Positions 1 to 11,185 of a stretch of DNA of 64,000 nt are shown piece after piece; within the stretch, counting starts at the first letter, position 1; every line of letters begins with the position of its first letter. Below the pieces are notes generated by a model. The model made no database searches. It was not told the DNA's origin and saw only the letters and a list, made by a program, of their open reading frames with translations. This DNA comes from Notolepis coatsorum (Eukaryota; Chordata; Actinopteri; Aulopiformes; Paralepididae), in contig OZ020589.1 in NCBI GenBank assembly GCA_963971535.1, positions 95,910,324 through 95,974,323 on the forward strand, given 5' to 3'. Position numbers and translations under genes: made by a program.

Positions 1-416
1 CCACTCTATATTGAGTGAAATATAACTTAAAATATCTCTATATTGAGTGAAAAATAACTCTATAGATTAAAAAAACACTCCATATTGAGGGAATTATAAC
101 TCTATATTGAGGCAATTACTACTCTTATACAGAGTCAAATACAACTCTATTGATGGGATCACAACTCTACGGAGTAAATACAACTCTGTGTTGAGTGAAA
201 TGATGTTAGAGTTGTTTTTACTTTATGCTAAATGGAGTAAATTGGTATTTTGTAGAGTTAAATGTTAACACTAAATGGAGTAGAAATAACTCTGAAGATT
301 TAACTCTGTGACAAGAGTCATTTTCACTCTATTTGGAGTCGGAGCCAATACTGTCTTTTTGGGAGTAAAATTTTACTCAATTTGAGTAAATTTTACTCTG
401 CGAATTTTCCTGTGTA
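1..416. repeat. ACTC/GAGT-rich repeat element, right end only
   Basis: The sequence is made of diverged 20-25 bp units that open with ACTCTATATTGAGTGAAAT and variants, many with paired ACTC and GAGT cores. It ends abruptly at CTGCGAATTTTCCTGTGTA, where the Penelope RT reading frame begins at 417. That makes it an inserted element whose left end lies outside the window. A similar ending (TTTACTCTGCGAAATGTATT) occurs near 61310. The family was not identified; a non-autonomous DNA transposon is a guess. Confidence 0.5.
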
Positions 417-464
417 GACGTTACTTCGTTATATTGTAACATTAACCACAACCTTGGTCTAGAA
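417..464 (+). pseudogene. PLE reverse transcriptase fragment 1
   Basis: Sixteen codons are open from GAC at 417 and read DVTSLYCNINHNLG. This corresponds to the conserved 'D-V-x-S-L-Y-x-N-I' stretch of Penelope-like RTs. The frame continues directly at 2074 once the hAT and one copy of its 8-bp duplication are removed. Too short to identify alone; the assignment rests on the continuation. Confidence 0.75.
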
Positions 465-582
465 CAGACCTGGGCATTGTACGGCCCGTGGGCCGTGTCC
501 GGCCCGCGGGATGATTCTGACCGGCCCGCGAAAGATTACATGATAATAAAATAAAATAAAAAAAAAATTAAAAAAATATTTC

Positions 583-623
<41 letters not shown>

Positions 624-2065
624 TATTTATTTTATTTTTTTTTCATGTCAACGTGCACACGCACAATATACGCTTACCTAGGATTTGACTTGATTCAACA
701 ACAAAGCAGTCGGGGCAAGCCGAAAACAGTCGAAAGTGTGGTTATTTGAAGTTTCACAACTGAGGTAGGTAGATAAAAATGTTTGAGACTAAAGTACAGA
801 AAAAAGGTACCTTTGGGTACCGGTATCGATTCACAGGTACCGGTACCGTATCGGTTCAAATGTGAACGGTACCCATCCCTACTGAACACACAACTGCAGG
901 GCAAGGGCATTTTTGCTCATGAAATGCATAGCCATGTGAAAGCCTTCATGACAAAGTTGCAATTAATTTCAAGGCAACTAGGCAGCAACAATATCAAACA
1001 CATGAAAACCCTGAAAGAAGTCAAACCATCAGCTGATCACCGGCACAGGTACTCATCCATGTTGGGAGCACTGCATGATGAATTTTCAAGGCGTTTTCAA
1101 GATTTCAAAAGGTTGAGGATGAAATGCAGCTGGTTTCCTCTCCCTTTACCTGCAGTGTTGATAGTGCACCCACTGATGTTCAGCTTGAACTCATTGACCT
1201 GCAGTCTGATTCACTACTGAAAGAGCACTTTAAGTCAGCATCACTGCTAGAGTTCTACTCTGCTCTCAAGGAGGAGAACTTTCCAAACATGAGGAGACAT
1301 GCTCAGAAGATGTTGGTTCTCATTGGATCCACCTATATGTGAACAGACATTCTCAGTCATGACGTTTACCAAGTCCAGGTACAGATCCTCTCTCACTGAT
1401 GAACATCTGGCAGCTGTGCTTCGCATCTCCACCTCAGACATGCAACCTGACTTTGAGGGACTTGTTAAAGCTCAACAGAGACTGGATTTATCACACCGAA
1501 TGAAAAAAAAAAGAGCTGAAGAACACTAAAATGTGGAAATATAACAAGTGAAATGGGACACTTGATCTTTTTTTTTCTTTTTTTTGCACAGTTCTGAAAA
1601 CATTAAATGTTTAATATAGGCATGTAAAGTAAAAAAGGCTACTGGGACACTTTTCTTTACACAGTTCAGTGACATGTTTTGTTTATTTTGGCTATAAGAT
1701 GATGTGATGTCTTTAGAAAGCTAAGAAAATCCTTGTTTCAATAGTATATGAAACTCAAAATAATAACTTTATTTGTATAGCACTTTTTCATACATGCCCT
1801 TTGTTATTAATGTTTCACATTTTGTTTATCATTTTGGAAATACATTTTATTTGAATAAATGATATTTTTTAAAGCTAACCTCACATTTTAATTGCCAAAT
1901 AATAACATACACTCTTACCAGGGGTCAAAACAATGCCATTTACTGCTTTTTATATAGAAATAAAATGTATATTATGCATAATTGAGTTTGGAATTTTGGC
2001 CCGGCCCTCCAACATATTTTCAGTTGCTCATTCGGCCCCCCGGGAAAGATAATTGCCCACCCCTG
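465..2065 (+). mobile_element. hAT transposon 1
   Basis: An exact 8-bp target duplication GTCTAGAA flanks the element (457-464 and 2066-2073). The termini are imperfect inverted repeats: CAGACCTGGGCATTGTACGG at the left, and CAATTATC-type sequence ending TGGGCA-ACCCCTG at the right. It holds a hAT transposase remnant (883-1529). A (TA)n run lies at about 589-616. Sequence at 790-875 rich in GGTACC resembles one end of another small hAT inserted here. Length 1601 bp, so internally deleted relative to an autonomous hAT. Confidence 0.92.
883..1529 (+). pseudogene. hAT transposase, C-terminal half, frame-broken
   Basis: The reading frame begins LQGKGIFAHEMHSHVKAF, passes through LELIDLQSDSLLKEHFKSA and FPNMRRHAQKMLVLIGSTY, then switches frame to EQTFSVMTFTKSRYRSSLT and DEHLAAVLRISTSD. 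The last two blocks are the hATC dimerisation region, including the 'GSTY-CEQ-FS' signature. The style matches Charlie/GTF2IRD2-related transposases of vertebrates. The N-terminal zinc finger and DDE part are missing. At least two frameshifts separate the blocks. Confidence 0.8.
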
Positions 2066-2073
2066 GTCTAGAA

Positions 2074-2216
2074 GCTTTGAACCATTTCCTAGGTAAACAC
2101 CCAGACCAAACACCTCCACATGAATTTATCATGGAACTGATGAAATTTACACTGAATAGAAATGTATTTATGTTTGAAAATACATATTACCAACAGGAAT
2201 ATGCGTCTGCTATGGG
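2074..2216 (+). pseudogene. PLE reverse transcriptase fragment 2
   Basis: Reads LEALNHFLGKHPD, then HEFIMELMKFTLNRNVFMFE and YYQQEYASAMGSP. This is the Penelope RT segment leading into the A-MGSP motif. It joins in frame to fragment 3 when hAT 2 and one copy of its duplication are removed. Confidence 0.85.
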
Positions 2217-2477
2217 ATCCCCATCAGTGGCGTCGTTAGCCCTGGGCTTCCGGGGCTTTAGCCCCGGATGTTTTTCTCCTAGCCCCGGATCTTAAAAAAA
2301 AAAAAAAAAAAAAAATGTTTACATTTTTTTTTATATATTTTTTTTTTTTTTTTTTGTCAGCATTCCCATTGTCTGTGCTGAATGTTTGTTAGTGTTTGGC
2401 ATTTTTAGTTGGTTTTTAGTACTTTTAAACATCCATTTTTAGTAAGTAGTTTTCATTTGATGCTATAATTCTTTCAT

Positions 2478-2709
<232 letters not shown>

Positions 2710-2710
2710 A

Positions 2711-3330
2711 TCCAGGAGGGAAAAGACACTTTGGATAGTAGGGACTGCATCTCTGCCTGTCCTGACCAGGAAACACTTTGCAACTGTGATCTCCTCTGGC
2801 AATAGTTGGATATTGTAATGTATGGCGAGGGGTTGCAGCAATTCCACTGAGAGAAACTGGTCTGAGGCTGGATAACATGCCTGTATGCCTCTCATAAGTT
2901 GTTATCCAACTCATGAGAACCTGCTCTCAAGCTCTTGCAGCATTCTGTCGACGACTGGATAGAACAGTCTCTGTCTCAGCTGATCTCCTGAGTTGAGGTC
3001 TGAGCTTGTGCCACAAGATGACTCAACTACATACTCGTCCATCCTTTTCTGCTTCCTCCTTTGGCTGGTAGTATGTTCCTCAATCCAAAGGCCATTACAT
3101 ATGGCCTTTGTCCTGTCATACATGTCCACTGCCATCTCTGAGGTGCGATAACCTTTGAGTGTGTCCTGCACTGTGCTTTTAAATAGTACAGATATTGAAG
3201 TGGTGCACTTTAACGCAGCAGCACCTGGAGCCATCCATACCCATGTCCAGTGTCCTATAATCAGCTTTAATCGAACCCTGGTTAATTTCCTCGGATAGTC
3301 CGGTTGGTTTGGGGTGGTGTGAAAGCTCAT
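2711..3330 (-). pseudogene. hAT transposase remnant, ZMYM1-like
   Basis: Minus-strand frames read RRKQKRMDEYVVESSCGT and RLFYPVVDRMLQELESRFS, then after a frameshift GIQACYPASDQFLSVELLQP and VAKCFLVRTGRDAVPTIQSV. This order is typical of the RNase-H-like hAT transposase domain in zinc finger MYM-type protein 1 relatives. The C-terminal end is cut by the LINE tail and ATT array at 2709. The N-terminal zinc-finger part is not visible. Clearly non-functional. Confidence 0.75.
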
Positions 3331-3747
3331 TCACTCTTGCAAGTGAACCCTGCTGCGGTTCATTTGAGATGTGAATGCAAAGCGGACCAAAGGCAGGAAA
3401 AGACCCAAAAATCGAATATTTTTTTTACGAGAAGACTGAAACATATGTATATAATGAAACACACAATACAGTTTTTTTTTCGATTGCCTAAGCATGATTT
3501 TGAAAACGGGGCCCGGTGTTTCAAAACACACAATTAGCACAACCACACACACAATTATCAGAACACATCAGATCCTTTGCTAAATTAAACACTTGTCAAA
3601 ACCATACACTAATTTATAAAAACTACATTTTGTTACCATATGAAACACACGTTTCATATGACTTAATTCTGTTTGAACCAGTTACACACACTGCTGTGCT
3701 TAACCTAAAATACATTTAGCAATTCTACTTCTCAGTGATTAGAGTAC

Positions 3748-4310
3748 TGTAAGTGAAGTACGCAGAGAATGTGCAAATATACAATAAATTCACCAAACAC
3801 TACACAAGACCAATGCTGTGATGAAAATATAATTTATTTATCTACATATACCCAAATGAATGATGCAGACTGATGAAAAAAATTACATTTTCTCTCCATA
3901 TACCCAAATCAATGATGCAGACTGATGAAAATATAAATGTTCTCTCCATATAACCAAATCAGTCAACATTTCAACATGGAGAATCACAACAATACATGTC
4001 CCAGTTTTCATGCTACTATGTGCATAACACTGTAAGCTCAGCAAATATCAGACAAACATAAAATACTGTATCCAGTACAGGTTAAAATTACAGTAAAACA
4101 AAATTTTCTTTGAAAAAATTTAAACAGAAAATACTAAACATTATCTCTTTGCCTAGCTGGATCTGGCAGGATAATTTTTTGTTGTGATTCTCCATGTTGA
4201 CTGATTTGGGAAAATGGGAGAAAATGTATATTTTCATCAGTCTGCATCATTGGTTGTCTTGTGTAGTGTTTGGTGAATGTATTGTATATTTTCACGTTCT
4301 CTGTGTACAG
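3748..4310. repeat. Foldback inverted repeat (MITE-like)
   Basis: The left arm (3748-3992) and right arm (4179-4310) are inverted copies. For example, TCAACATGGAGAATCACAAC at 3973 pairs with the complement at about 4180, and the CCAAACACTACACAAGAC block near 3800 pairs with sequence near 4255. The left arm carries a local duplication of a roughly 65-bp block that includes GATGCAGACTGATGAAAA. CAAAACACACAATTAGCACA near 3523 and TTTTGCAAAAAGTGTG near 4535 may be the outer ends of the same element. Confidence 0.6.
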
Positions 4311-5095
4311 TACTTCACTCTCCTTCCATTTTGGTTGAAGACAGGTGAACTCACCTGCTGCATTTTTATAGTGCTTAAACCTGATTGGTGTATCTACAAT
4401 TAAGCAATGGTGTGTTTGTGCATCTGATGGCTGTGTTTAACCAATTGGCTCATATGTGTGGTAATTTGACATTCTGTGTCTAATGTAATGCAAGTGTGTT
4501 TAGTGTTTTGCAAATCACTGTGTGTATTGTTTTGCAAAAAGTGTGAGGGGTTGTAGGGGTGCAAATCTGGGCCTATATTTTGCTCCTTGAGTGTAAGGTT
4601 TTGATAATTGTGTAATACTTTTGATTTGAGTGTTTATGCAATTGAAGAAAACTGTAAAGACCAGAGATGAACTGTTTATTTCTTTATAGGCTGTGCATAT
4701 GTTTGTTTGTTTGTTTATTTGCTTATGTGTATGATTCTTAACTGTGTTTTTATTTTGTTATTGGTGTATATGTGTGTATGTATGTACAGTATATGTATAT
4801 ATATTATATATATATGTATATATATATGTGTATATATGTATATTTGTACTCCTGTTGGGGCTTCTTGGACCAGATCAATGTTTTATCTGGCTAAATAAAG
4901 GTTAAATAAATAAATAAGAAAGTGATGATTTGGTCCTGTTAACTTTGAATTTTCTATGGGGACTGCCCAGATCCCTCTCATGGACCTGGACCTCACTTTG
5001 AGAACCTCTAATGATTCTAGTTATTCAGTATTCATCTCTAATTACTCTAAAATTGCATATTTCTGTGTTAAAAAAAAAATTGTGGGGGGGTGACC

Positions 5096-5555
5096 CCATA
5101 GATATATATAGAACACTAGATAGCTTGCCCGCGCTGCCGGCCAATGGAGAGCGACGTCACTGAACCGCCGCCATCTTGCTCCAGTTAGCCTTGAGTGAGA
5201 GTGAGTGAGCTGCACAGACAAAAATACTCATAACTCGCTGAAATATTGACGGATTTACAAACGGTTTGTTTTATTACAAGCATTATTAACGTGGCTATGA
5301 TTCAAGCGGTTTGTAAAAAAAAAAACATCTTTAAAATTTTTCTTTTTTATAAGTATGCAGTATCATAACTACATCTTTGATGTTTATAGCAAACCAACCC
5401 GTTTGTAAATCCGTCAATATTTCAGCGAGTTATGAGTATTTTTGTCTGTGCAGCTCACTCACTCTCACTCAAGGCTAACTGGAGCAAGATGGCGGCGGTT
5501 CAGTGACGCTGGTGACTCCGCCTTAAGCTATCTAGTGTTCTATAGATATCTATGG
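5096..5555. mobile_element. Palindromic MITE
   Basis: Long arms (about 5096-5265 and 5395-5555) are near-perfect inverted copies containing CTCATAACTCGCTGAAATAT and its complement. The termini are CCATAGATAT and its complement. GTGACC is present on both sides (5090-5095 and 5556-5561), a likely 6-bp target duplication. There is no coding capacity. Its position inside hAT 2 makes it younger than that element. Confidence 0.75.
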
Positions 5556-5632
5556 GTGACCCCCCCTCCACCCCCCCCCCCGGGCTGAAGCCCCCAATGT
5601 TTTCTAACCCTAAAAACGCCCCTGATCCCCAT

Positions 5633-6165
5633 CCGCATGCGCTTATGCATGTTTATTTATGGGAAAGTTCAAAGAGGACTTCATTTACAACAATACGTTA
5701 TATAGACCCCATATCAAATACTTTGTTCGATTTATCGATGATATTTTCATGGTCTGGTCAGGAAACAAGATAGAACTGTCATCTTTCTTGTCTTATTTAA
5801 ACTCTTGTGTAGAATCCATCACTTTCAGTATGAAAAAGAGCAGAGAATCCATTCACTTCCTAATGTAAAACTAACTAAAGTTAATAACCTAATCGCCACA
5901 ACCATCTACAGAAAATCAACGGATAAAAACAATCTCCTACAGTTTTCTAGTCACCACCCGGTGCCTTTTAAAGAAAAGCCTGCCTGTAAGTCAATTATAC
6001 AGACTCAAACGTATGTAGCTCTCAGGAGGAGTTCCACTCCGAAAGTGAAAGTATGTTGGGAAGATTTGATGAAAAGGGCTACCCAAAGCAGTGTCTTAAC
6101 TCTGCCATGGCCACTGTAAATCAAATTGAAAGAAAATAACTATTCCGGAAGAAAGAAAGAAACAA
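5633..6165 (+). pseudogene. PLE reverse transcriptase fragment 3 (catalytic motif)
   Basis: Reads through CLFMGKFKEDFIYNN and then FVRFIDDIFMVWSGNKIELS, the RT motif with the catalytic aspartates of Penelope-like elements. It continues as IATTIYRKSTDKNNLLQFSS followed by HHPVPFK. A stop or frameshift lies near 5866. The frame is lost again before 6165, where the DIRS derivative is inserted. Confidence 0.88.
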
Positions 6166-6424
6166 AAGGTTATGTCTATAACCTAGTTATATGAGTACTG
6201 GCCTTGCGTCTCGCTCTTCGCCATACTGAGATATACCTCATCTCCAGTACCTACTGTACTTCATTAACGAAAACAATGCACCAATGCACTTGACCAGGCC
6301 CCGCCCCTAGTGTCCCCTATAAGACACCGGACATGGTCACACTCGCCCTTCCTCGGGAAAAGTTTTCCATCATAGAAAAAACCCAACCAAGGGACCTCAG
6401 GGCACGCTAAGAGCGAGACGCTCA

Positions 6425-6530
6425 GCCAGTACTCATATAACTAGGTTATAGACATAACCTTTCGTTATATATTCGTACTGGCCTCCCGTCTCGCTCTTCG
6501 CCATACTGAGATATGGGGCAGAGCAGACAC
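6425..6530. repeat. D1 internal complementary region
   Basis: Contains the complement of the left end (GTACTCATATAACTAGGTTA then TAGACATAACC) immediately followed by GTTATATATTCGTACTGGCC, the complement of the right end. It lies just downstream of the recombinase stop codon in element orientation, as in known DIRS elements. Confidence 0.8.
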
Positions 6531-6741
6531 GTGGCTCGACAAATGTACCCCCTGAGGACCCGCAAGCCCTACCACCAGGGGGGAGGGGATTCCCGTCCAC
6601 CCGCCCTTCCTAGTGAAGAGGGGGCAGCAGTCAACTCCACCAAAGTGCGAAAAAGAGGGAACTAGAGACCCCTAAAAATGCACAGCACAGGCGGAACCAC
6701 GTGTGACACATCACCCCGTGGCACACACCCACACACCCCTG

Positions 6742-7761
6742 CTAACCCACCGAAGGGCGGGACGCAGGGGAGGTCCCAGACCTCAGAACCGCCTGGGAGA
6801 CAGAACCCCCAGTCATGTCCATGAGGTAAAACCTAACGAAGGGACCCGGGGAGGACCAGGAGGCCGCAGCACAGATGTCCTCAACCGAGGCCCCCCCTAA
6901 CAAGGCGGCAGAGGTCGCCACCCCACGAGTGGAGTGCGCCCTGACACCCCCAGGGGGGGCCAGCCCAGCCAACGTGTAGCAAAGGGCAATGCCCTCGCAC
7001 AACCAATGTGACAGGCGCTGTTTGGACAGTGCCTTACCAGCGCAAGAGCCACCGTAACAAACAAAGAGCTGATCGGTAGCCCTGAGGTCCTGAGTCCGGC
7101 TGAGGTAAACCCCCAAAGCCCGGACTGGACACGACAGGTGAAGGCTCGCCTCTAACTCACCAGCGTGAGGAGGCGGATGAAACGCTTGAACCACAATATC
7201 CCTGGAGCGAAAAGAGCTCCGGATATTTTTTGGCACGAAGACTGGATTAGGCCTCAGAGTCGCACCACTATTGACACGAATAGACAAGCACTCAGGCCGC
7301 ACCGAGAGAGCACAAAGCTCACCCACGCGCTTAGCGGAGGTGATGGCCAGCAGGAATGCAGTCTTGAAAGACAGCTGTTCCAAAGACGCCTGCTCAAGAG
7401 GCTCAAACGGGGCCTCAGACAACCGGCCGAGGACCAGTTGGAGGTCCCAACTCGGAGACAGAGAACGTTCCACCGGCTTAAGGCGCCGAGCGCCAAGCAG
7501 GAAACGCTTCACAAGAGGGTGGCTGAACAACGTAACGCCCTCAAACCCCACATGACAAGAGGATATATCCGAAGACAAGGAAAACCCAGGACAGGCCCGA
7601 CGCGCCGTTGGGACATGCCGAGAAGATTCCAGGGGCTGGCAAATCTCCGGCGAAAACCCAACATTGTTCAATTTCTCTCTGCATTTCATAACAGCTAGTT
7701 CATGGAATGCACTGCACGTCCATGATGGAAAACGAAAAAGAGGAAGGGCGAGTGTGACCAT
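6742..7761 (-). CDS. DIRS-type tyrosine recombinase
   Basis: The 339-residue ORF is uninterrupted. It would catalyse insertion of a DIRS circle by DNA strand exchange. The lambda-integrase-type catalytic residues are visible: Arg145 in SAKRVGEL, His276 and Arg279 in AHSTRGVATS, and the Tyr312 nucleophile in FVRFYLMD. Family landmarks LRPNPVFVPK, LSCPVRALGVYL and SKQRLSHWLCEG are present. The first residues (MVTLALPLFR) lie in the element's inverted end, so the true start may differ or the ORF may once have overlapped a deleted RT. It is the only intact ORF of D1. Confidence 0.9.
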   Translation of the reverse strand: MVTLALPLFRFPSWTCSAFHELAVMKCREKLNNVGFSPEICQPLESSRHVPTARRACPGFSLSSDISSCHVGFEGVTLFSHPLVKRFLLGARRLKPVERSLSPSWDLQLVLGRLSEAPFEPLEQASLEQLSFKTAFLLAITSAKRVGELCALSVRPECLSIRVNSGATLRPNPVFVPKNIRSSFRSRDIVVQAFHPPPHAGELEASLHLSCPVRALGVYLSRTQDLRATDQLFVCYGGSCAGKALSKQRLSHWLCEGIALCYTLAGLAPPGGVRAHSTRGVATSAALLGGASVEDICAAASWSSPGPFVRFYLMDMTGGSVSQAVLRSGTSPASRPSVG

Positions 7762-7858
7762 GTCCGGTGTCTTATAGGGGACACTAGGGGCGGGGCCTGG
7801 TCAAGTGCATGGGTGCATTGTTTTCGTTAATGAAGTACAGTAGGTACTGGAGATGAGG

Positions 7859-8900
7859 TAGGGCTGGGCGATAAAACGATAACGATAACTATCGCGATAA
7901 ATTATTTCCTCGAAATAAACATGAAACGTGGTCGCAAAGTTTCGATATATCGATTTTCCAAGCTTGGATATGAGCACGCACTAACAACCAATCGGTGAAG
8001 GAGATGGCCGAGAGCGAAGGAGACCCGGAAGGAGACCCAGAGGTAGGACTCACTCAACAACAAGGCTTGCTAGGCTAATTAGCTTGCACTGCGATGTTTT
8101 ATATATTTACGTGCCGAGTATGTGTGTGGCGTGAATTCTGAGGCCACGTTTATAGTAGTGTGGGGTATACAGTGGACGTCGTTTCAATATATTGTGGCGG
8201 AAGAGAGTATTTTAGTGTCATATTTAGCACATTGTCATGGAATACACCGCTTAGAAGCAACAGGCTGGCTAGGATAACTAGCTTGCACGGCGATGTTTTA
8301 TATATTTACGTGGCGAGTATGTGTGTGGCGTGAATTCTGAGGCCACATTTATAGTAGTGTGGGGTATACAGTGGACGTCGTTTCAATGTATTGTGGCGGA
8401 AGAGAGTATTTTAGTGTCATATTTATTACATTGTCATGAGATATTCCGCTTGTCGGCTAACTGCTAACGTGCGCGGACTGATGACGACATCAACTCGACT
8501 CGAGACATTCGCTTAGAAACAACAGGCTGGCTAGGATAACTAGCTTGCACGGCGATGTTTTATATATTTACGTGCCGAGTATGTGTGTGGCGTGAATTCT
8601 GAGGCCACGTTTATAGTAGTGTGGGGTATACAGTGGACGTCGTTTCAATATATTGTGGCGGAAGATAGTATTTTAGTGTCATATTTATTACATTGTCATG
8701 AGATATTCCGCTTGTCGGCTAACTGCTAACGTGCGCGGACTGATGACGACATCAACTCGACTCGAGACATTCACAGCAGCATAAGAAGTTAATTAAACTT
8801 GACAGACATTATATCGACGATAATTATCGATATCGAATTATATGAAAATAATTTTATAATTTTATCGCGATAACGTTTTTGGTCATATCGCCCAGCCCTA
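7859..8900. mobile_element. hAT transposon 3, non-autonomous, with triplicated core
   Basis: The termini TAGGGCTGGGCGATAAAACG and the inverted TATCGCCCAGCCCTA are flanked by an exact 8-bp duplication AGATGAGG (7851-7858 and 8901-8908). There is no transposase. The core holds three tandem copies of one segment (about 8058-8240, 8249-8510 and 8511-8772) sharing GGCTAGGATAACTAGCTTGC and TATACAGTGGACGTCGTTTC. Copies 2 and 3 carry an extra block starting GATATTCCGCTTGTCGGC. It sits inside the inverted end of D1. Confidence 0.92.
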
Positions 8901-8960
8901 AGATGAGGTATATCTCAGTATGGCGAAGAGCGAGACGCGAGGCCAGTATGAATATATAAC

Positions 8961-9430
8961 AGAACATCAGGCCATTAATTATGTCCTTACTTATGATCCA
9001 TTTAGTTCTGTTATTAAGTCCACAGTCATGAAACACTGGCACATTCTATCATCAGATAGAACCTTAAATGACCGCTTCCAACACCCTCCACGCTTTACGC
9101 ATAAAAGGGCTACCAACCTGAAGGACCGCCTTGTTAGAGTGGACTCGTATTCAAGGCCAGAGCCTTTTATTTATGGAAGCTTCCCATGTAGAGCATGTAC
9201 ATCTTGTAGCCACATGATCAAAACAAACACATTTCACGACTCCCACACCGGGAAGAATTACAAGATCAGATCGCTAATAACATGTAATTCCACACACATA
9301 ATATATTTATTATTCTGCCCATGTAAAAAATACTATATCGGACAGACATCCCGCAAATAAAAAATCAGATTGAACGAACACAGAAGCAATATAAAGCGGA
9401 CCGACATTAATTCCCCTGTGGCACGACATT
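8961..9430 (+). pseudogene. PLE C-terminal part with GIY-YIG endonuclease
   Basis: Reads INYVLTYDPFSSVIKSTVMK, a connector with DSYSRPEPFIYGSFPCRACT and a cysteine-rich CRACTSC, then THIIYLLFCPCKKYYIGQTS. The last block is the GIY-YIG core. One in-frame TAA follows TSRK, after which the frame resumes as KIRLNEHRSNIKRTD and SPVARHF. The nuclease would nick target DNA for PLE insertion. The stop is a probable point mutation. Downstream to 9911 is untranslated PLE sequence with no further gene. Confidence 0.85.
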
Positions 9431-9911
9431 TTACCGAAATGGATCAAAATCAATGACCTCAAGTGCATTGGTCTAGAGATGGTTTTTCTTAATAGAAGGG
9501 GTGGTAACCATGAACAACTTCTTTTACAACGGGAAGAATGTGTATGGATTCATCGGCTCAAATCTATGTATCCATCTGGGATGAATGAAGAGTTCAATTT
9601 GGCTCCATTCCTTTAGGTGAAAGCTATCCTAAGTTGTCTACTGTATAAACAAAAAACGAGTACACTGATTAATGAACGGTCTAACAACCTGATACCCCCA
9701 ATGTACTGTCTTTTTTGTTCCATACAGATTTGTAAATATTGTATTGTAATATGTATTCATTTGTTGTTTCATACATAGCCATCATACGCATTCATGTGAT
9801 ACTGTGATGATATCTACCTGTCAATCTAGCCCTGCTACTGATCATGACGTCAACCTAGCCTGTTGGCTGATTGCCGATTGTTCCTACCTGTATGTTGTCA
9901 AGTACAGCCTA

Positions 9912-10097
9912 GTTCTATGTCGTTAATGGCTTGCTCAGCACCTGTCTGCACTGTACTTCACTTCGTGCACGTGCACTGAATAAAAAATTCCACCATGTAC
10001 CTTTACATCCCAACATCCGTCTGACCACACCCCCTTCCCTTCATAAGCAGGTGTGTGGTCACCTACTCGCCTCCTTCTTCACTTTCACCACAAGGAA
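9912..10097. repeat. Element A left inverted end
   Basis: Begins GTTCTATGTCGTTAATGGCT and ends near CACCACAAGG. It is complementary to 16251-16464 except for the outermost bases, which differ between the two ends. The internal region at 16118-16227 matches each end's own version. Confidence 0.8.
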
Positions 10098-10171
10098 GTG
10101 CCTTCGGTAGATCCCCACTTGACGAGGTTGTTAGTAGAAGAAAGTTGGAAAACAAGAGATACGTTGACATC

Positions 10172-11185
10172 TAGAGCTGCCGCGGTATTGATTATTTCCT
10201 TACCGCACAAATTTGCAAAATATTTCCTACCGCCGCGGTTATTACCGCATGCACACAAAAAATTAAAAAAAAAAGTTTGAATGCATTTTTTTTTTTAGTA
10301 GTAGTCTACTCTTTATAGCATATAGCCTGCCTCTAGTCTAAATGTCTATCTTTAGAGGATGACTTTGCAGCATGAATATTGTTTGGGATTCGGCAAGCAC
10401 GCATTAGTTATTGAAAGTGAAACACGGATTCGAAGTTTACCCTCTGGTCGTGTGCTGTTCACTCGGTGTCGCGGGCAGGGGTGGTTACCCCTAACCCCCC
10501 CGACCCTTTCTTATTATTATTACTATAAAGTTACTACTTTATAATAAAGGCATTCGTTTTGTGGCATTAACATTATATAGTTATACGTTCAATAACATCA
10601 GCGTATTTACCGGACAATAGCAAGGCAAGCAATACTCTATTCATATCTCAGTTCCTTTCTTTGCTCAGAGCGTGCTGAGTTGTCCCATTCTGCGGTCTGT
10701 TAATAAAGTTTTCAATCAGACAAGTGTATAGAACGAAGGGCTTTTATTATAACATTCGTTGCAGACAGTAAAATCATTATGTCTCGTTTAGTACTCCTTA
10801 GGAGCGATCGTAGTCCACTCCGGCGGAGAGTTAAAGCTAACGTTATTAGCCGTGTTGTGATGATCTGACATTCAGGAAGTAAAAACCTAATACGCGCTTG
10901 CCGATTGGTGGTAACACACTGCATGACGCTACAACGTGTGACGCGTCTCTCTTCTGACCAATCAGTGGTCTGCAATGTTTCACGTGACTTTTCTGGTACC
11001 CAATAGGGTCGCTTGGAACCTCGATAGATGAGTAGGGTATATCTGCAGAGCCGCAAGCCCAACGAGAGGAGGGTAATTTATTATTATTATTATAAAAAAC
11101 AGCGGTGACGCGGTATTCAGCCTAGTCTGCGGTGGCCGTGATGTAACAGCGATACCGCGGTAATGCGGTAATCGCGGCAGCTCTA
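10172..11185. mobile_element. hAT transposon 4, non-autonomous
   Basis: The termini TAGAGCTGCCGCGGTATTGA and the inverted GGTAATCGCGGCAGCTCTA are flanked by an exact TTGACATC duplication (10164-10171 and 11186-11193). Element B has the unoccupied site (GATACGTTGACATCATATC at about 20899), which confirms both boundaries. There is no transposase ORF. It disrupts the ORF1-equivalent of element A. Confidence 0.95.

Larger units (their letters stand above)
6166..8960 (-). mobile_element. DIRS-like element D1, internally deleted
   Basis: The inverted ends are GGTTATGTCTATAACCTAGT onward at 6169 and the complementary end at 8901-8960 joined to 7752-7858 (split by a hAT). An internal region at about 6425-6530 is complementary to both ends in tandem, the circle-junction hallmark of DIRS elements. 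Only the tyrosine recombinase ORF remains; gag and RT/RNase H are absent. No target duplication is visible, as expected for recombinase insertion. It splits the PLE between its RT and its nuclease. Confidence 0.88.

Noticed and set aside
7165..7698. 177-codon plus-strand ORF opposite the recombinase
   Set aside because: Antisense shadow of the tyrosine recombinase, with highly basic composition and no motif.
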